Positions 44,301 to 56,758 are shown, counted from the stretch's first letter. The stretch is 64,000 bases of DNA from Setoptus koraiensis (GCA_048013815.1 CM106585.1:15128001-15192000), one strand, 5' to 3'. The notes: generated by a model not told the origin, from the letters alone. Program-made: numbers and translations.

Positions 44301-47300
44301 GCAAATCGGCTGGGCGCTTCTACAGCCCGCGTGCACCAACAAGGCCTACCAGTGTCTCGACCGGGCCAAACGTTGACAATAGAACGGGACCCGCACAAGC
44401 GGATATTGCGTCGCTGTTCGGTGGGCCTCGTTTCTTTTGGGTCGCTTTAGTGTGGGCGCCCGCTCGGCCCGCGCCAGGGTGCGGCTGCCCGAGCGACACG
44501 TACAAAACAATTTGTCGAACAGTGCAAAACGCGCATAACACGTACACGCGCACCAAGACAGATGCACTGTCTTGGTGGCGGCGTGTCCGTGCCATTGGCT
44601 CCGCTGGCCACCCCATGTCGGCCGTCTCGTCGGGCGCCTCGTTAGTGGCGTCGGTCTCGTTAGCGGTGCCGCGCGTCTCGTTAGCCGCGTCCTGTCGACA
44701 ACTGATGAGCGTGCCCGTGGGCCAACCAGAGGCGCCGGCCCGTCATCAATTACGGGACACCTTCATTAGGGACGCCGCGCGTCACACTGTCGGGCCCGGC
44801 TGACAGTCGCCGATGACGAGCCGGCCCGGCAGCATCTGTGGCCGGCGCTATGTGTGGCCGGCGCTATCTGTGGCCGGCGCTATCTGAGACCGGCGGTCTG
44901 TGTGACCGGCGGTATCCGTGACCGAGAGTATTTGCGCGGCCGCGGGCCGGCAGAGAAGCGGAGAATGATATATTACCTGGCAGGCCGCCGATTGGCTAGA
45001 GTCGTTGCTGGCGCGCGGTTTTAGCGCGTCCAGAGTGCCCTCTGGATACTGTGTGCGGCGCGGGTGTGTCGCGGGTCGGTTGTCGCGGGTCGGTCGTCGT
45101 TGCGGGCCGGCGGGTTGTTGTTGCGAGGCACGAAATGGGCAAGTATGCGAGAATAAAAGTGATAGTGATTAATATTGACGACGAGTGGATTAGATTGGTT
45201 GCTCGGTCGGACCGTCAGCGGGACGGGACGGCCCGTTGGCGTTGTAAGCGCCCGATGGCGGCAGCGCGGCGTTGGGATCGATTAGTCGATTGGATTGAAT
45301 TGGCTGCGCTCGCTGGTGGTGGTGGTCGTGTGATCGAGAGCAATAGATGGCGAGACACGACAAGACGAGAGTGCCAACGATCAATCATCGTGACAGTGCC
45401 ATTTTGAGTGCTCTTGTCGGCCACTAGGCGTCCCTACGAATAGCAGTAGATTGGCTGCACTAGCGCCACTAGCGCCACCAGCGCCACTAGCGTAGACGAC
45501 AGGTGACGCCAGCCACAGCAGTCAGCTTCGATTAAAACAATGGCCATCGGTGACTTACCGGTTTTAGCACGCGCACTATGAGGTACGTCTTGAGATTGGC
45601 CAGCCTGAGTGACTCCTCGCGGCTGGGCCCGTCGCCGTTTGTGACCTCGAATTCGCCATTGAGGAAGCGCAACGTTGCGTCGCTTATGTGCACCCTACCG
45701 GGCAGGCCGGAACTTTCCATTTTGTTGGCCAATTCCACGTCTTTGCTGTACACGTCGAATTGCCATTGTTTCTGGCCGAGCACGCCGGCCAAAACGCGGC
45801 CCGTGTGCACGCCCACGCGCATGTCCACCGTGGATTTTGTTTGCTCGCGAACGGACCTAGGCGCCCCAAACGAAATTACCAAATGGTCCCAGAATGGTTG
45901 TCGGCGCACAATTGTGCCCAAAATGGTTGTCGGCGCACAGTTGTGCCCAAAATGGTCCGCGAATGGCAGCCGAAGGGCAGACCGAGGCCGGCCGAGGGGA
46001 GACAGAGGCAGGTAGAAGAATTAAAATTACATGCTGCATTGTGTGATTAAGGGGCCCGGCGGAGCGCACTGCAACGCGCCAATAAATTATCTAGCCAGAT
46101 GTACAGTGTGCGCCCGTGCAAATATCTGGATATTCGCCAGCCCGTCCGGCTGGCTGGCTGGCTCCGTCTGGATATAATCGCGCCACCATTTGCTTCACAG
46201 AGCCCGGCGAGCCACTGTGACGAGCGGGCAGGCGGGCGCAGCGGCGGTGCCGGCCAAGTGGCCAGGCAAACACAATGACGAGAACAATGGGGCCCCTGGC
46301 AGCCACAGCCAACATCTCGCCTGCACTAATGATACAATGCACACAATGCATTTTTGTATTATATCCACGTATTTATATCTATTATACAATGTATACTGTG
46401 CAGCACGAAATAAGTGCTGGCCGCCAACAGCTCGCCGGGGAGCGAAAAAACGGAGCGGGGGGGGGCCGCGCACCACACAAGTGAATGGGAAATTATGATT
46501 TGATGCGGACGACGATGATTGATTATGAGCAATCGGCACTGTTCTTCGTCAGCGCCACTTGTGTGTGACGCAATCCAGCCGCACCGACGCACCCTGCCGG
46601 CGGGTCGGCTCGGGTGGCGGCCCGTTCGGTTCGGGTGGCGGGCCGGCCGGTCGGGTGCGGAGGCACGGGCGCCTATCGAAAAGACAACGAAAGGCGGGCG
46701 GGTACTCACTTGATGGCCTCCACCATTGACAGGCCCATGTGGACGCACAGGACCGCGTGATCGGGCCGCTCCTCGGGGGCGCCGCTTATGGCGTAGTAGC
46801 AGTCGCCCAAAATCTTGATCCTCAGCTGATGGTATTTCTGATGATTGGCGGTAGGGGGGGGGCATTGAGGCATTTTTAAGCGTTTTATAAGCGCCGCGTT
46901 TTGTTTACAAGTTTTGTGTCAGTGGATTTGCAAAACCCGATTGGCATTTGTGGCGTGACGGGTTGGCGCGCAATAATCAAAAATCGATTACGCGTCGCGT
47001 CGGGGCCGCGCAAACATTCGAACGATCAGTGAGCGGGGCGCGATTTTATCCGATGCGATCGGATCGCGTCAAATCGATCCAGTTGTTCATTTAATTGTTT
47101 ATTTGCAATTGGGAGCCGGATAAAAGTCGGCAGGCGTCATTGCGTATGCAGAGGGAGAGAGAGAGAGAGGAGAGAAATCGTTAGTGGTTTTATTATTATC
47201 TGGTTTTGTGCAATTGGCACCCTCGTCGGGGGCCCACAAGCTCTGGCCAGAGCGATGGCGGCCGCGGCGCCAGGTGAATTGCGCCGGCTAATCGTGCACT

Positions 47301-50300
47301 TGTCAGCCGGGGGCCCCGAGCTAGTTCGAGACAATCGGACAGATAGACACAATTTATGCTAATATACATAATCTGGTTGAGCGCGCGAGAACGGGCAATA
47401 ATAATAATAAAATAAACAAAATTTCTGCCGGCCCGAAGATAGCGCGCGAGCTTGGGCGAAAATTCGTCACTATCACTATAGTGATTCACTATTAGCGCGG
47501 CGAGTATAGGCGCCGGGTATTAGTCGTGGCGCGGGTAACAAAAACGGCGGCCAACAGCGGCCCCAACAACAGCGCCAACAACGACAACGCGCTAAACGCA
47601 AATGAATAAACCCAATGAGATTATGCAAATCATTAGATAGATAAAGATAGATAAATGGATAAATCGATTGGTACAACACGATTATTTTGGGCTCTGCGCG
47701 AGCTTTGTCGAGAGGGGAGAGCCACACAGTTTAGCCAGTTTAGCGGGCGCAATCGGAGCAGCTAGTTATGGCGGCTGTGCATGGGCTGCTGGCGCCTCAA
47801 TTGCTCGATTGTAGCAAATGGCATTACCAGCTCAATGATAATGGGGCCCGATAATATTCGCTGACACGCTGAGTGGCGCACACTGTTGCGAGACTGCAGC
47901 AGTTGAGGCCAGCGAGCCAGCGAGTGTCCGACAAGACTTTTCTCAATGCAAACAATGCACGCGTCGCGTGTGCCAAGGTGCCACATTTGTCGCTGCACTG
48001 TCTTGGCGAGCATCCGCCGCATTACGCAACAATGTAAGAATATCCCGTCGGCCGACAGGGGCGCCCGTGCACTCGAGTTGGGAAAAAATTCTGGCACGTT
48101 GAACGGCAGCAACCGCTGGAGCTTTTGGGAGCCGTTGTGGCGACTAAAAAGCGAGTGAGCCCGCCAAAGAAACGCGAGCCAGACGCCGTCGAGACGACGA
48201 CAACACAAAATATAAAGACGCGCTAATGGGGCCCCCGTCGCCCACATAATAGAGACCGAACAATTTGAAAGAGCGTCTCCCCTTCTCCCTCTCCCACCGG
48301 CCGCGTCTCTATCTCACCTGTGCCGGCTCACCTGTGCTGGCTCACCTGTGCCGCTCGGCTGGGCGTTGGCGAGCGCGGGCGCTCAATTTTGAATTTTGAG
48401 CCGCTCAAAATTTGAGCGGCCACACATTGGCAATTGTCAAGATTTGAGCGGGCCCCCGTGTGCCGAGAGTTGAGCTGAGAGTTGAACGAGAATGGTTTTG
48501 ACGCGTTCGTTTGTGCGTGCTGGCCGACAAAAGCCGCCAATAATAACGATAGCAGCGCTAATAATGATTTCATTCATTCATAACTGTCCTCGCAAGCTCG
48601 AAACTCGACGCACGAGTTACGCAATTCGCGGTGTGGGCCCCAACTGCACACACAACCGTACTGCATATAACTGTACACGTAACGGCACACGTAACTTCAC
48701 ACAAAACCCCGTTATGTAAGCGTATGTCGGGCGACTTGATGAAATGGCCGAAACGACGGTGCGCGCGGCCACCATTCATTGCTAATTTGCAATTTGCTCT
48801 TTGATCGGATAAAGGGCTCGCCAGGCAAAGCTTAACCTGGCGACAGGGGCCCCTTTGTGCGATGTGAATATAGCCACGATATGACGCCGCTGCAAATAAG
48901 CATTTCGGCGGCTGCTTTTCGGTTATGTCGGCTGGCCACTGTAGCCAGCCTATACAATACTCGCATACTGCATAATTATACGGCCGCTACAGATATCTGG
49001 CGAGAGTTATCTAATAAGAGGGGGGGGGCCTCATTCACATACACAGGCGACAACAGCGCCACCGCTGCGCCACTTTGCGAAGGAATATATTAAAATTTGT
49101 TGTAGCCGATGGTTGCACCCAGGCACTGGCTCGCTCGCTGCGGCTCCACGGGCCTCGATGCGGGGCGCCAAATGTGTTCAATCTATTTATAGCGAGCCGA
49201 GCGCGTATTTACATAGGGCACGCCCATGCAAAAGGAACGCGCATATTGGCCGTGTCGGTCATGGTGTTCGCTTGTGTTTGGGGCCCGCCGCTCGTTGGCG
49301 ATCTCGCCATGATGGGTACAGCAGGGGTACGATGGAGTACGGGGAGAGGGTGCAAGGGTTTGTGGGAGAGGGCACCAGAGTTTGTGGGTACAAGGTCTAT
49401 GGGTAAGAGAGGGTAAAGAGAGGGTAAAGAGAGGGTAAAGAGAGGGAGAGTAAAGCGGGGCATAAAAGGGAGAGCGGGATAGGATGAACAACAACAAAGA
49501 TGACGCTCGGACGATGAAAAATGTTACAATTGAGCGCATGGTGGTTGCACAAGAACAACGGACACGTCATTGGATGATCTATTGGCGCGTTATTTATATT
49601 ACATAACAATTGAGCCAGTTGTTGTTGTTGTTCCGTAGTCTTTTTATTCATCACATCATGTGATAATGATATGAATATATACAGCGCGCGCGTAGCGACA
49701 TCCCATGCGAACATATCCATTGCGTATATTACGCGTGCAGATATTTGCGGATATTCGCAGATGTTGGCGGATATTCGCTTAGCGTATATATGCGTATAGT
49801 CATGATACAGGCCGCAATAACTTGTAGGCGCGCGCGGATAAATAAATAGATGACGCAACAACAATGTCGCATAGTCGGCATATTTTCTCTTCAGACTTCT
49901 CTGGACTCGTCTCTGCACCGGCCAGCCAGCCAGTCAGCCAGCCAGCCAGCCAGATATGGCCGCTGGCAGACAGCGGTTGTTGTTTTATTTGCGCTAGACA
50001 GTGGCGACATATGCGGCCAACTAGAGAAAAGCGGCAGTTGCGCTGCCAGGGGCCCCACAACTGGCTCACAGTGGCTGACAAGTGCACGGTGGTTGCGGGT
50101 GGGGCGCCATGCACGGGCCGCTGCAAACAGCAACGACAATGGCACTTGTTCCGAGCGACCGAATGCGATTGTTTGTCAAATTGATTCATCAAATAGCCAA
50201 TTTTAGCATCTCATTTTCACCCTTTTCGGGCCAACATATCGCCGGGCGATGCGGGCACCCGAAACTGTACAGTGTTTGCCAAATAACGTGGCACAACAAC

Positions 50301-53300
50301 GTGGTGCGTACGGTGGTATTTGGATATCGGTTGCAACACATGATACCATTGTGTCGATTGCAACTCGAATCGGTGCGCCGATGTCCCAGATAACGGATCG
50401 ACTGTCCGGTCGGCTCCGGCCAACTGGCCGCGCTCCGGCCAAACGCATACACAGACACAATATGAGCCAAATATATACATAAATACAATATAAGCCAAAT
50501 GTATACATAAACACGATATAATATGGGCGCAACAATAATGGCCCGACGGCAATATTGGCGCCGCGGCCAACAACAACCGCACCAATTTAGACCAATTGCT
50601 CATTCAGCCGTCACACTGGGCCCACAGGCCGGATATCCGCGTTAGTCGAGGGGCCATTGTTGAGCGGCCACTGTCAAGGCCGGCTCAACAATGGCCACTG
50701 AGCGATTGGGCGATCGTTTGGCCGCTGGGCCCATTTGGGCCAAATGGCTATTTCGAGCTGGCTGGCTGGCTGGCGCTCATTGCAAGACGACCACTGTTAA
50801 ATACAAAATACATTTAGCCATAATAATAGTCGCCAAGACAACGACAGCCGCTGTCGGATAGCCGGCCGGCCGACTCATTAAGCGGGCCCCACAATGAGCA
50901 TTGTTTCAATTATTGCGCACGAGCCGGCCCCGTTATTATTTATATCTGGCTTGCGCATTACATATATCATCGGCCTTATATCGGCCCCACTAAATGTGCC
51001 CCAATAAATTTATATGTGAGCGGCCAGGGCGAATTTGCACGCGCCCCAACACGCGTACATTGGCACGCCATTGCATATAATCTGTGTTTGTGTAATCGCC
51101 GGGCCCCCCTTAGCCGGCCGGCTCTCGTTATTGAACCCGATGGCCGTGCGCGGCCGGCCGAAACCGGGCCCCTGTAATCACTCCGATCACATCCTATATA
51201 ACGTGGCGCGCCCGCACGGCACGCTCGCGGCGCTCGAAACAGTCGGAACGGCGGCGGCGGCGCTCGGGCGAGGGGCCCGCCGGGATCGGCTCGCCGCACC
51301 TGGGCCCGCGCGCTGTTGTGAGTAATTGTGAGCGTGTGGGTGTGGGTGCAATTACATCGAGCCGCGCCGCGTCGAGCCGCGCTACGTCGAGCAGCAAACA
51401 AGTGCGCAATTATGACTTTTATTATCCAGAGCTGGCCCTGTTTGCCGTTATCATTAGGCGGCCAGCGGGCGTGATTTATCGCAAATGTCGCCATTAATGA
51501 CCTTTAACTTTTGCGCCATTTTCAATCTACTTGCAAATGCGCGCCCCTCGCGGCACGGCCGCCCCTGCCGTCGATCCCCTGCCGGCTATCGAGGGCCCTG
51601 GCCCCAGAGTTTGTGGCAAATTGTTTAATCACGGGCCCGTTCGGGCGAGCCGCGGCGAGCCTCTGCGAGCGGAAGTTGCCAAGTCGCGCGGTGGGGCCAG
51701 CGGCGGCCCCAACGACAACGGCGACCACGGCGACCACGGCGACCACGGCGACCACGGCGACCACGGCGACCACGCGACCACGGCGACTACGGCGACTACG
51801 AGGCCCGCGTTGGCGGGTCAAATAATGTGAAATAATGGCTAGTTAGTGTCGGGCGGGAATGTCACTTACCTCGGCCAGTTTGTCAAATCTGGCAAACAGC
51901 TCGTTAAGGGTCTTCACCAGTTCGGGCGCCGGGCACGTAGACGAGATGGCCGTGAAGCCGACGATGTCAGCAAATAAAATACTGCTCCGAAAATTGAAAC
52001 GACACGTTGACAATCGGTGATTAGACAATGGGTAATTGGCGGCGATTCGCGGCGCCCGTCCGTCCCGCGTCCGAGCGTTCCGGCGGTTCCGGCGGTTTTG
52101 ATGGAGCCAAGGTGAAATAATTCGGTGCGGCGCAACAATCCCGTGCCGGCGAGGCGTTTTGCAGCCGATGCCAATCGGCGCAATCGGTTTGTTTGTTTGT
52201 TTGGCGTTTAATTTGATATTGTGAGCGATGTGTCGACGCGATTGGGAGACGCATACATAATAAATAATGAACGTTAGTGTGAATACAAAACAGGTTGTTG
52301 TTTGCTTAGGGCCACGCAGCTCTATGGCAACGGCGATAATAATGATATCGTTAGCGCGCCCTCTCTCGTTGAGAACAATGGCCGCACTTGTCAGGTCCTC
52401 AAAGCTCATAGCTTTCTTTTCTCTCTGTCTCGCTGTGTTTGTCGAACGGGCACCGTGACTGTTTTCGATTGTGTCGCGAATTTGTTTTTCGCACAGAGGT
52501 CGCTTTGTGTTGTCTCGAGGCGAGCCTTGTCACGTCTCGCGTAGTATATAGTGACACTATATAGTGGGTTACGCAACACATATATTTGATATATTATTTG
52601 ATTTTATTTGCCCGTGGCTCGCAAATAAATGGCAACAAATCGCTGGCGAGCGACTTCGTTGGCTGCAATTGATCGAGTTACGCGCACAACTACAATGAGC
52701 GCCTCACTATTTGAACAGTGAGTGTTTGTTAATTGCAAAATGCGCGATCAAGTGAAGCGGAAGTTGACACAACAACTCGCCGGCGACTGGCGGCAAACAC
52801 CCGCCGCCAGTCGCAACCACTTGTCGATTAGTGCGACTTGTTTGATTGAGTTGGCCGGCGGCCAAAAGTTTGTTTGGTTTGTCGGTTTGCTTGGTTTGTT
52901 TGGTTTGCTGGTTGGCTGCTGACGGAATGGCTGGCACCGTCATCAATCTTAAATTAGTCTCGGCTCTCATTCATTCCCATTGCGCTGGCTATTATTAGCT
53001 CGCTGGCCCCGGCCATTGTTGCGCAATGAGAGTCAGTCAGCCTGTATTCCGTCGGCCGTTCACCATTTATTACGTCACCATTATTATTGTTATCATGCAT
53101 ACAGCAGCGGCAGCAGCGGCGCCGATAATGGTTTAGTTACATAGCAACCGGGCGATTTTAACTGAATAATAATAATATTCGCCGGCGTTGCGGACACAAA
53201 CACACTCGGCTCGACGCGGCCGCCCGGTCAAGTTGGCAAGCTAGCTTGGCACACAATTGGCTGGCTTGGCTGCTTTGGCTGGGGCGCACAAACGCATTTG

Positions 53301-54187
53301 TGTGTGCAACAGCAAAGCCGGGCTTGGGGCCGCGCGAGCCGGATAGGAGCGAGCTGACGGGAGTGAGCGCACGAGGGTGAGCGCACGAGGGTGAGCGCGG
53401 GCCCCAGTGAGCCAAATGTGCAAATGTGAGCTGGTGTGCAAATGTTGTGTAATTAATCACTGCAACAATATAACTTTCGCTGCCGTCGCTCCGGCACGCA
53501 CACACGCACACACTTTTCCAACGCACACACACACACGCACACTCTTGTAACAGACGCACACGCGAGTGATGCAACTTCCGGTGCTCGCGCTCCCCCTTTC
53601 ATGCTATCGTTCCATTCTATGGTCTGTTGGCGGCTCTTTGGTGGCGTCAGCATCGTCGGTGCACACAGTGGCCAGCTATCAAGTATCACGAAAGTTGCAG
53701 AGGGGCTGCGAGGGGGGCCAAGAGAGAGAGAGAGAATGAGAAGCCGAAAGAAAGAACTCTTTGCTTTTCGAAAGAAACAGAAAAAGAAAAGCAAAGGCAA
53801 AAAGAAGAGTTGCTTTCGAACGCGCGCCTTTGTGAGAAGCGCTGCGAGCTTCTTGTGGCCTCTGCTAGCTTGTGTGGGCTCCTGGGCGAGCGCCATCCAT
53901 CAGCATGCTTCATTTAATCGGATGGGCCCACACGGCGGGCGTGTTATGCAATAAACTCGCCGTGGCAATGCCACAATACGCAGCACACACACACACACAC
54001 ACACAGCAGTTATACAGCTTATGTAACAGTGTAAAAAGAGGGCGCCATTGTAAAAATAAAACACATATAGGCGCGACTAGTGCATTCTTAAATCATTGGG
54101 CCCCGCCGATTCGAAGCGGAGCTCCAGCGCAGTACGTGCACGTGTGGGGCCCCGTTCGAAGCCAAGACAGTAAATTAAAGAATTTCT

Positions 54188-54238
<51 letters not shown>

Positions 54239-54703
54239 GCGCGCGTGACAGGTGCGACACAACGGACGACGACTCACCTGACGTTCTCGTGTCGGCTCAT
54301 GTAGATCTTCTTGAATTGGCCCGTCACCACGGCCCCTAAATCCTGGCGAATTTCCGCGGCCAAATGTTTGGGCAAAATGGACAACAGAAGGCGCTCCTAT
54401 AAAACGGACAGGCATGACAGCGTGACAAGTGTGTGTTGACATTAATATTAATGGTGATTGCAGCAAACATTACATAACGATAACAATACACACGAGCAAA
54501 ATAGGCGCCCCAATTCGGCGTGCATGATCGATGGCATTAATGCGCCTACTCACCTGCTCTTGGCTTTGTTGTTCTAGCACGAGTTTTGTTTCGAGACTCT
54601 GGCGCGTCTCGATGAAGGCCGCTCGTTGTTGGCGCTCATAAAAGAAGAAAGACATTATTCCGAGGACGTTGATGCCGATTGCGAGCACCAGGTAGGCTCC
54701 CAC
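32327..54703 (-). CDS. Ac3: Adenylyl cyclase type 3 (Ac3/ADCY3), 5' end missing, thirteen exons
   Basis: Membrane adenylyl cyclase making cAMP from ATP under G-protein control. Exons in gene order: 54554-54703, 54278-54396, 51870-51981, 46710-46837, 45559-45856, 42994-43508, 39866-39962, 39394-39684, 38833-39210, 38107-38710, 37601-37663, 34893-34954, 32327-32602. All phases agree: 1,030 residues plus stop. Order: last helix of the first membrane domain, helical linker ([19 protein letters not shown]), C1 with both metal aspartates ([15 protein letters not shown]) and [10 protein letters not shown], a Ser/Gln-rich C1b linker, the second membrane domain, and C2 with [26 protein letters not shown] and [13 protein letters not shown]. 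The wording fits ADCY3 better than other isoforms (for example [31 protein letters not shown]). C2 carries a polyGln/Asn insert. Both catalytic halves look competent. The N-terminus and first five helices were not found and probably lie past 64000. Confidence 0.93.
32603..34892 (-). other. Ac3 intron 12 (last intron)
   Basis: I see no nested gene. It includes a perfect 9-bp hairpin ctggatatc/gcc/gatatccag (33781-33801), repeated gttgccgataaacaaa units near 33958-33992, a palindromic attaattatc/gataattaat pair near 34185-34210, and CGACAACAA-type repeats (34358-34410). Confidence 0.55.
34955..37600 (-). other. Ac3 intron 11
   Basis: No nested gene is seen. Contents include cgctatacgacgt-type tandem units (35850-35942) and a run of gggccggcttttt/ttttttcgggccgg units (36230-36352). 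Confidence 0.55.
36230..36352. repeat. Degenerate gggccggtttttt tandem repeat
   Basis: About eight units alternate a GC-rich gggccggct core with a T run. Confidence 0.75.
38021..38100. repeat. 20-bp minisatellite touching an Ac3 splice donor
   Basis: Four units of gccaagggagatgaagacgg run right up to the minus-strand donor GTGAGT (38101-38106) of the Ac3 exon ending at 38107. They occupy the first 80 or so bases of the following intron. A related ataaatatctgggcgggcgg repeat lies further into the same intron (37888-37975). Confidence 0.9.
39963..42993 (-). other. Ac3 intron 6
   Basis: No nested gene is supported. Contents include agtggttattcggattt units (39985-40030), cacacgagatagaca units (40165-40215), gtgtcgcccaaca units (40780-40830), ctcagtcggctggtcagtggg-type repeats (41035-41105), tttcagtttggt units (41585-41625), and the 23-bp repeat at 42837-42920. 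Confidence 0.5.
42837..42920. repeat. 23-bp minisatellite
   Basis: Three full units and one partial unit of gggatattggcctgtctagg plus gcc, nearly identical, so recently expanded. Confidence 0.9.
43509..45558 (-). other. Ac3 intron 5
   Basis: It contains a ggccaccaaaaggggagac repeat (43573-43690), a perfect 11-bp hairpin caccaagacag/atgca/ctgtcttggtg (44551-44577) and gtggccggcgctatct units (44838-44885). No nested gene is seen. Confidence 0.55.
46838..51869 (-). other. Ac3 intron 3
   Basis: A 5-kb intron of high GC with no recognisable nested gene. It has agagggtaaag units (49407-49450), ccagccagccag runs (49920-49955), and a cgaccacgg 9-bp repeat (51719-51800). Confidence 0.5.
51719..51800. 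repeat. 9-bp tandem repeat, cgaccacgg
   Basis: About nine units, the last few changed to cgactacgg. They lie 70 bp from the Ac3 exon that ends at 51870. Confidence 0.85.
51982..54277 (-). other. Ac3 intron 2
   Basis: No nested gene is seen. An AC microsatellite (54189-54235) lies just inside the donor of the preceding exon, followed by an acgcgcgcgc run. Confidence 0.55.
54189..54235. repeat. AC dinucleotide microsatellite
   Basis: About 23 AC units in Ac3 intron 2, about 40 bases from a splice donor. Confidence 0.95.
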
Positions 54704-55419
54704 CTGCCGGTATGAGCGATATGCGGGCGATATGTGGGCGATGAGAAATTGGCACAGTTGAGAAATTGAGAAATTGGCACAGTTGAGAAAACTGAGAAGT
54801 CGGCGCAGTTGAGTAATAGGGAAACTGGGAAATGGGTAAATTGGCAAGATGGGAAAATTGAGATATTGAGCGAGTGGGAAAATTGAGATATTGAGCGAGT
54901 GGGAAAATGGAGAAACTCAAGTCGCGATCAGTTTAATAATCAAATAATTGTGCCTTCATCATCCCGTGCTGCATTATTATGCAATGTGCGCTTGTGGCAG
55001 CTTGGCAAGTCGCAATGCTCGAATTGCTTGTGGGCCCATTTTGAGTTGGGGCCAATTAGCGTGGCGACGTTGGCTAGCGGCGGCGGCGGCGGCGGGCAAT
55101 GATGGCATCATTAGACGACTAGACATAGTCAGTGAGTATGGCGCGCCAAAAGGGCCGCTCATTAGTCGATTGGCTCATCGACGGGGCCCCATCACGACCG
55201 ATATCACATGTTGTACAGGCATGTATGTTGGCCATGTGTATGAGGGCCATATAATTGAGGCCCCTGTCTCGTTTGGTGTGCACGTAGCTGTGTCGTTGGC
55301 ATTGGGACGTGCGAAAACACGCAATGTGTGGCTTGTTGGTCGTAAGCCAATCGATGGAGCCAACAATGTCAAGCAAATTATCGGCAGCTAATCAAATCAT
55401 TATCACAACACACACATCT

Positions 55420-55524
55420 AACGGATAACGGCGACTTGCGCTGTTTTATCCACTCCGCGTCAGCTGACTTTATTCGCAACTGCCAACAGTTGTGAATAAA
55501 GTGACTCGATGACAGTTATCCGTT
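55420..55524. repeat. Nested inverted repeat, about 105 bp
   Basis: Outer arms aacggataac (55420-55429) and gttatccgtt (55515-55524) enclose an inner hairpin of 16 bp with one mismatch (55467-55482 with 55487-55502, loop ccaa). The mismatch would be a G-U pair in one of the RNAs. Confidence 0.85.
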
Positions 55525-55639
55525 TACACGTGCTGTCCGATGTTACGTGGACCGTGCGCGAGCATACGTGACACACACACACACACACCCCGAACAGGTG
55601 TCACGTTACATCAGTCATTCACGGATTTGACACATATTG

Positions 55640-55746
55640 CGCAACAGCGACAACAACGACAACAGCGACAACAGCGACAACAGCGACAACAACGACAACA
55701 ACGACAACAACGACAACAACGACAACAACGACAACAACGACAACGA
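55640..55746. repeat. CAACAGCGA / CAACAACGA 9-bp tandem repeat
   Basis: About twelve units in two sub-blocks: caacagcga first, caacaacga later. The same 9-bp theme recurs as coding sequence in NOX4 and at several non-coding sites in this window. Confidence 0.9.
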
Positions 55747-56498
55747 TGCAATGTTGCGCAAGTCGCAGGCACGAAAATTGGCGATATTTGGCGAACATTG
55801 AGCCTCAGCCGTCGAGCCTCACAATGTTGACAAATATTGGCCAGCGACGGCGAATAGTGACCATAGACAACAGGTCATTTGTTATCGTGTCACATAGGAT
55901 GGTCATCGACAGGCGAGTGAGGCCCCCACAAGGCAGAGCTCATTAATTGTCGGTGTGGCCCGCCGAGCGGCGCTGCTCGTGCCAATTACACCAGGTAACA
56001 GCATAATCATGAGTCGCTCGTGTGCCACAAGCCCATTCATTATTCACACTAATCTAATTAATGTGACAGATCAATTCAATCAGCTGTATGTTGGGGGCAG
56101 GGGGCCAGGGGGGCAACAACAGTGAGCGACAGCGGCAAATATAACGGTCAATATTCACAGGGGCGAGCCTCAAACAGGGCGACAGCTTATTGACTTATAA
56201 ATAAGGAAGAATAAGCGGCCTCAGTGGGCGCGTTGTTACACCTGTCGCAAGTGTCGCCCGTATGCATAAACATCAATCACTCATACGACCTTTATGTTAC
56301 ATCGCAAAGGTATTGCTGGGTATTGCACAGGGGTATCACACACGGGTATTGCTCGGGTGTGACGGTCGGGCGCAATAGTGAAAAGTGCAATTGTTCACGT
56401 GCTTGCACGACATCGATCGGCAGACGGCCACGAGACGGGCGACTTTTATTTTATTTTGTATTATTATTTATTTTTTATTTTGCGCGTGCAATATCCGC

Positions 56499-56542
56499 CC
56501 GAAAAGCGCTCTCTGGCGCCGGCGACAGAGAGCGCTTTTCGG
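56499..56542. repeat. Perfect 17-bp inverted repeat, 10-base loop
   Basis: ccgaaaagcgctctctg (56499-56515), loop gcgccggcga, then the exact reverse complement (56526-56542). This is the longest perfect stem I found in the window. Confidence 0.92.
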
Positions 56543-56695
56543 TCTCACAACTGAGACTTACTTGTTAATTTCAATCACATTTAATTGTATCCGACTCGCG
56601 AGTCGCATGACGCACGCACTTTGCCGTCAAAAAATTCATTCCGTCCTGACAATTGTGACAGCGCAGATAACGTTGCATTTATTCACAATTAACAT

Positions 56696-56758
56696 GGCTT
56701 GATCTATGCCACGGACTGTCTAGCCCGACTGACATCGGCCGGCCGCATAGATCAAGCC
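56696..56758. repeat. Perfect 14-bp inverted repeat, 35-base spacer
   Basis: ggcttgatctatgc (56696-56709) and gcatagatcaagcc (56745-56758). Confidence 0.9.

Noticed and set aside
45578-46050. Plus-strand frames opposite an Ac3 exon
   Set aside because: Shadows of the C1 exon at 45559-45856.
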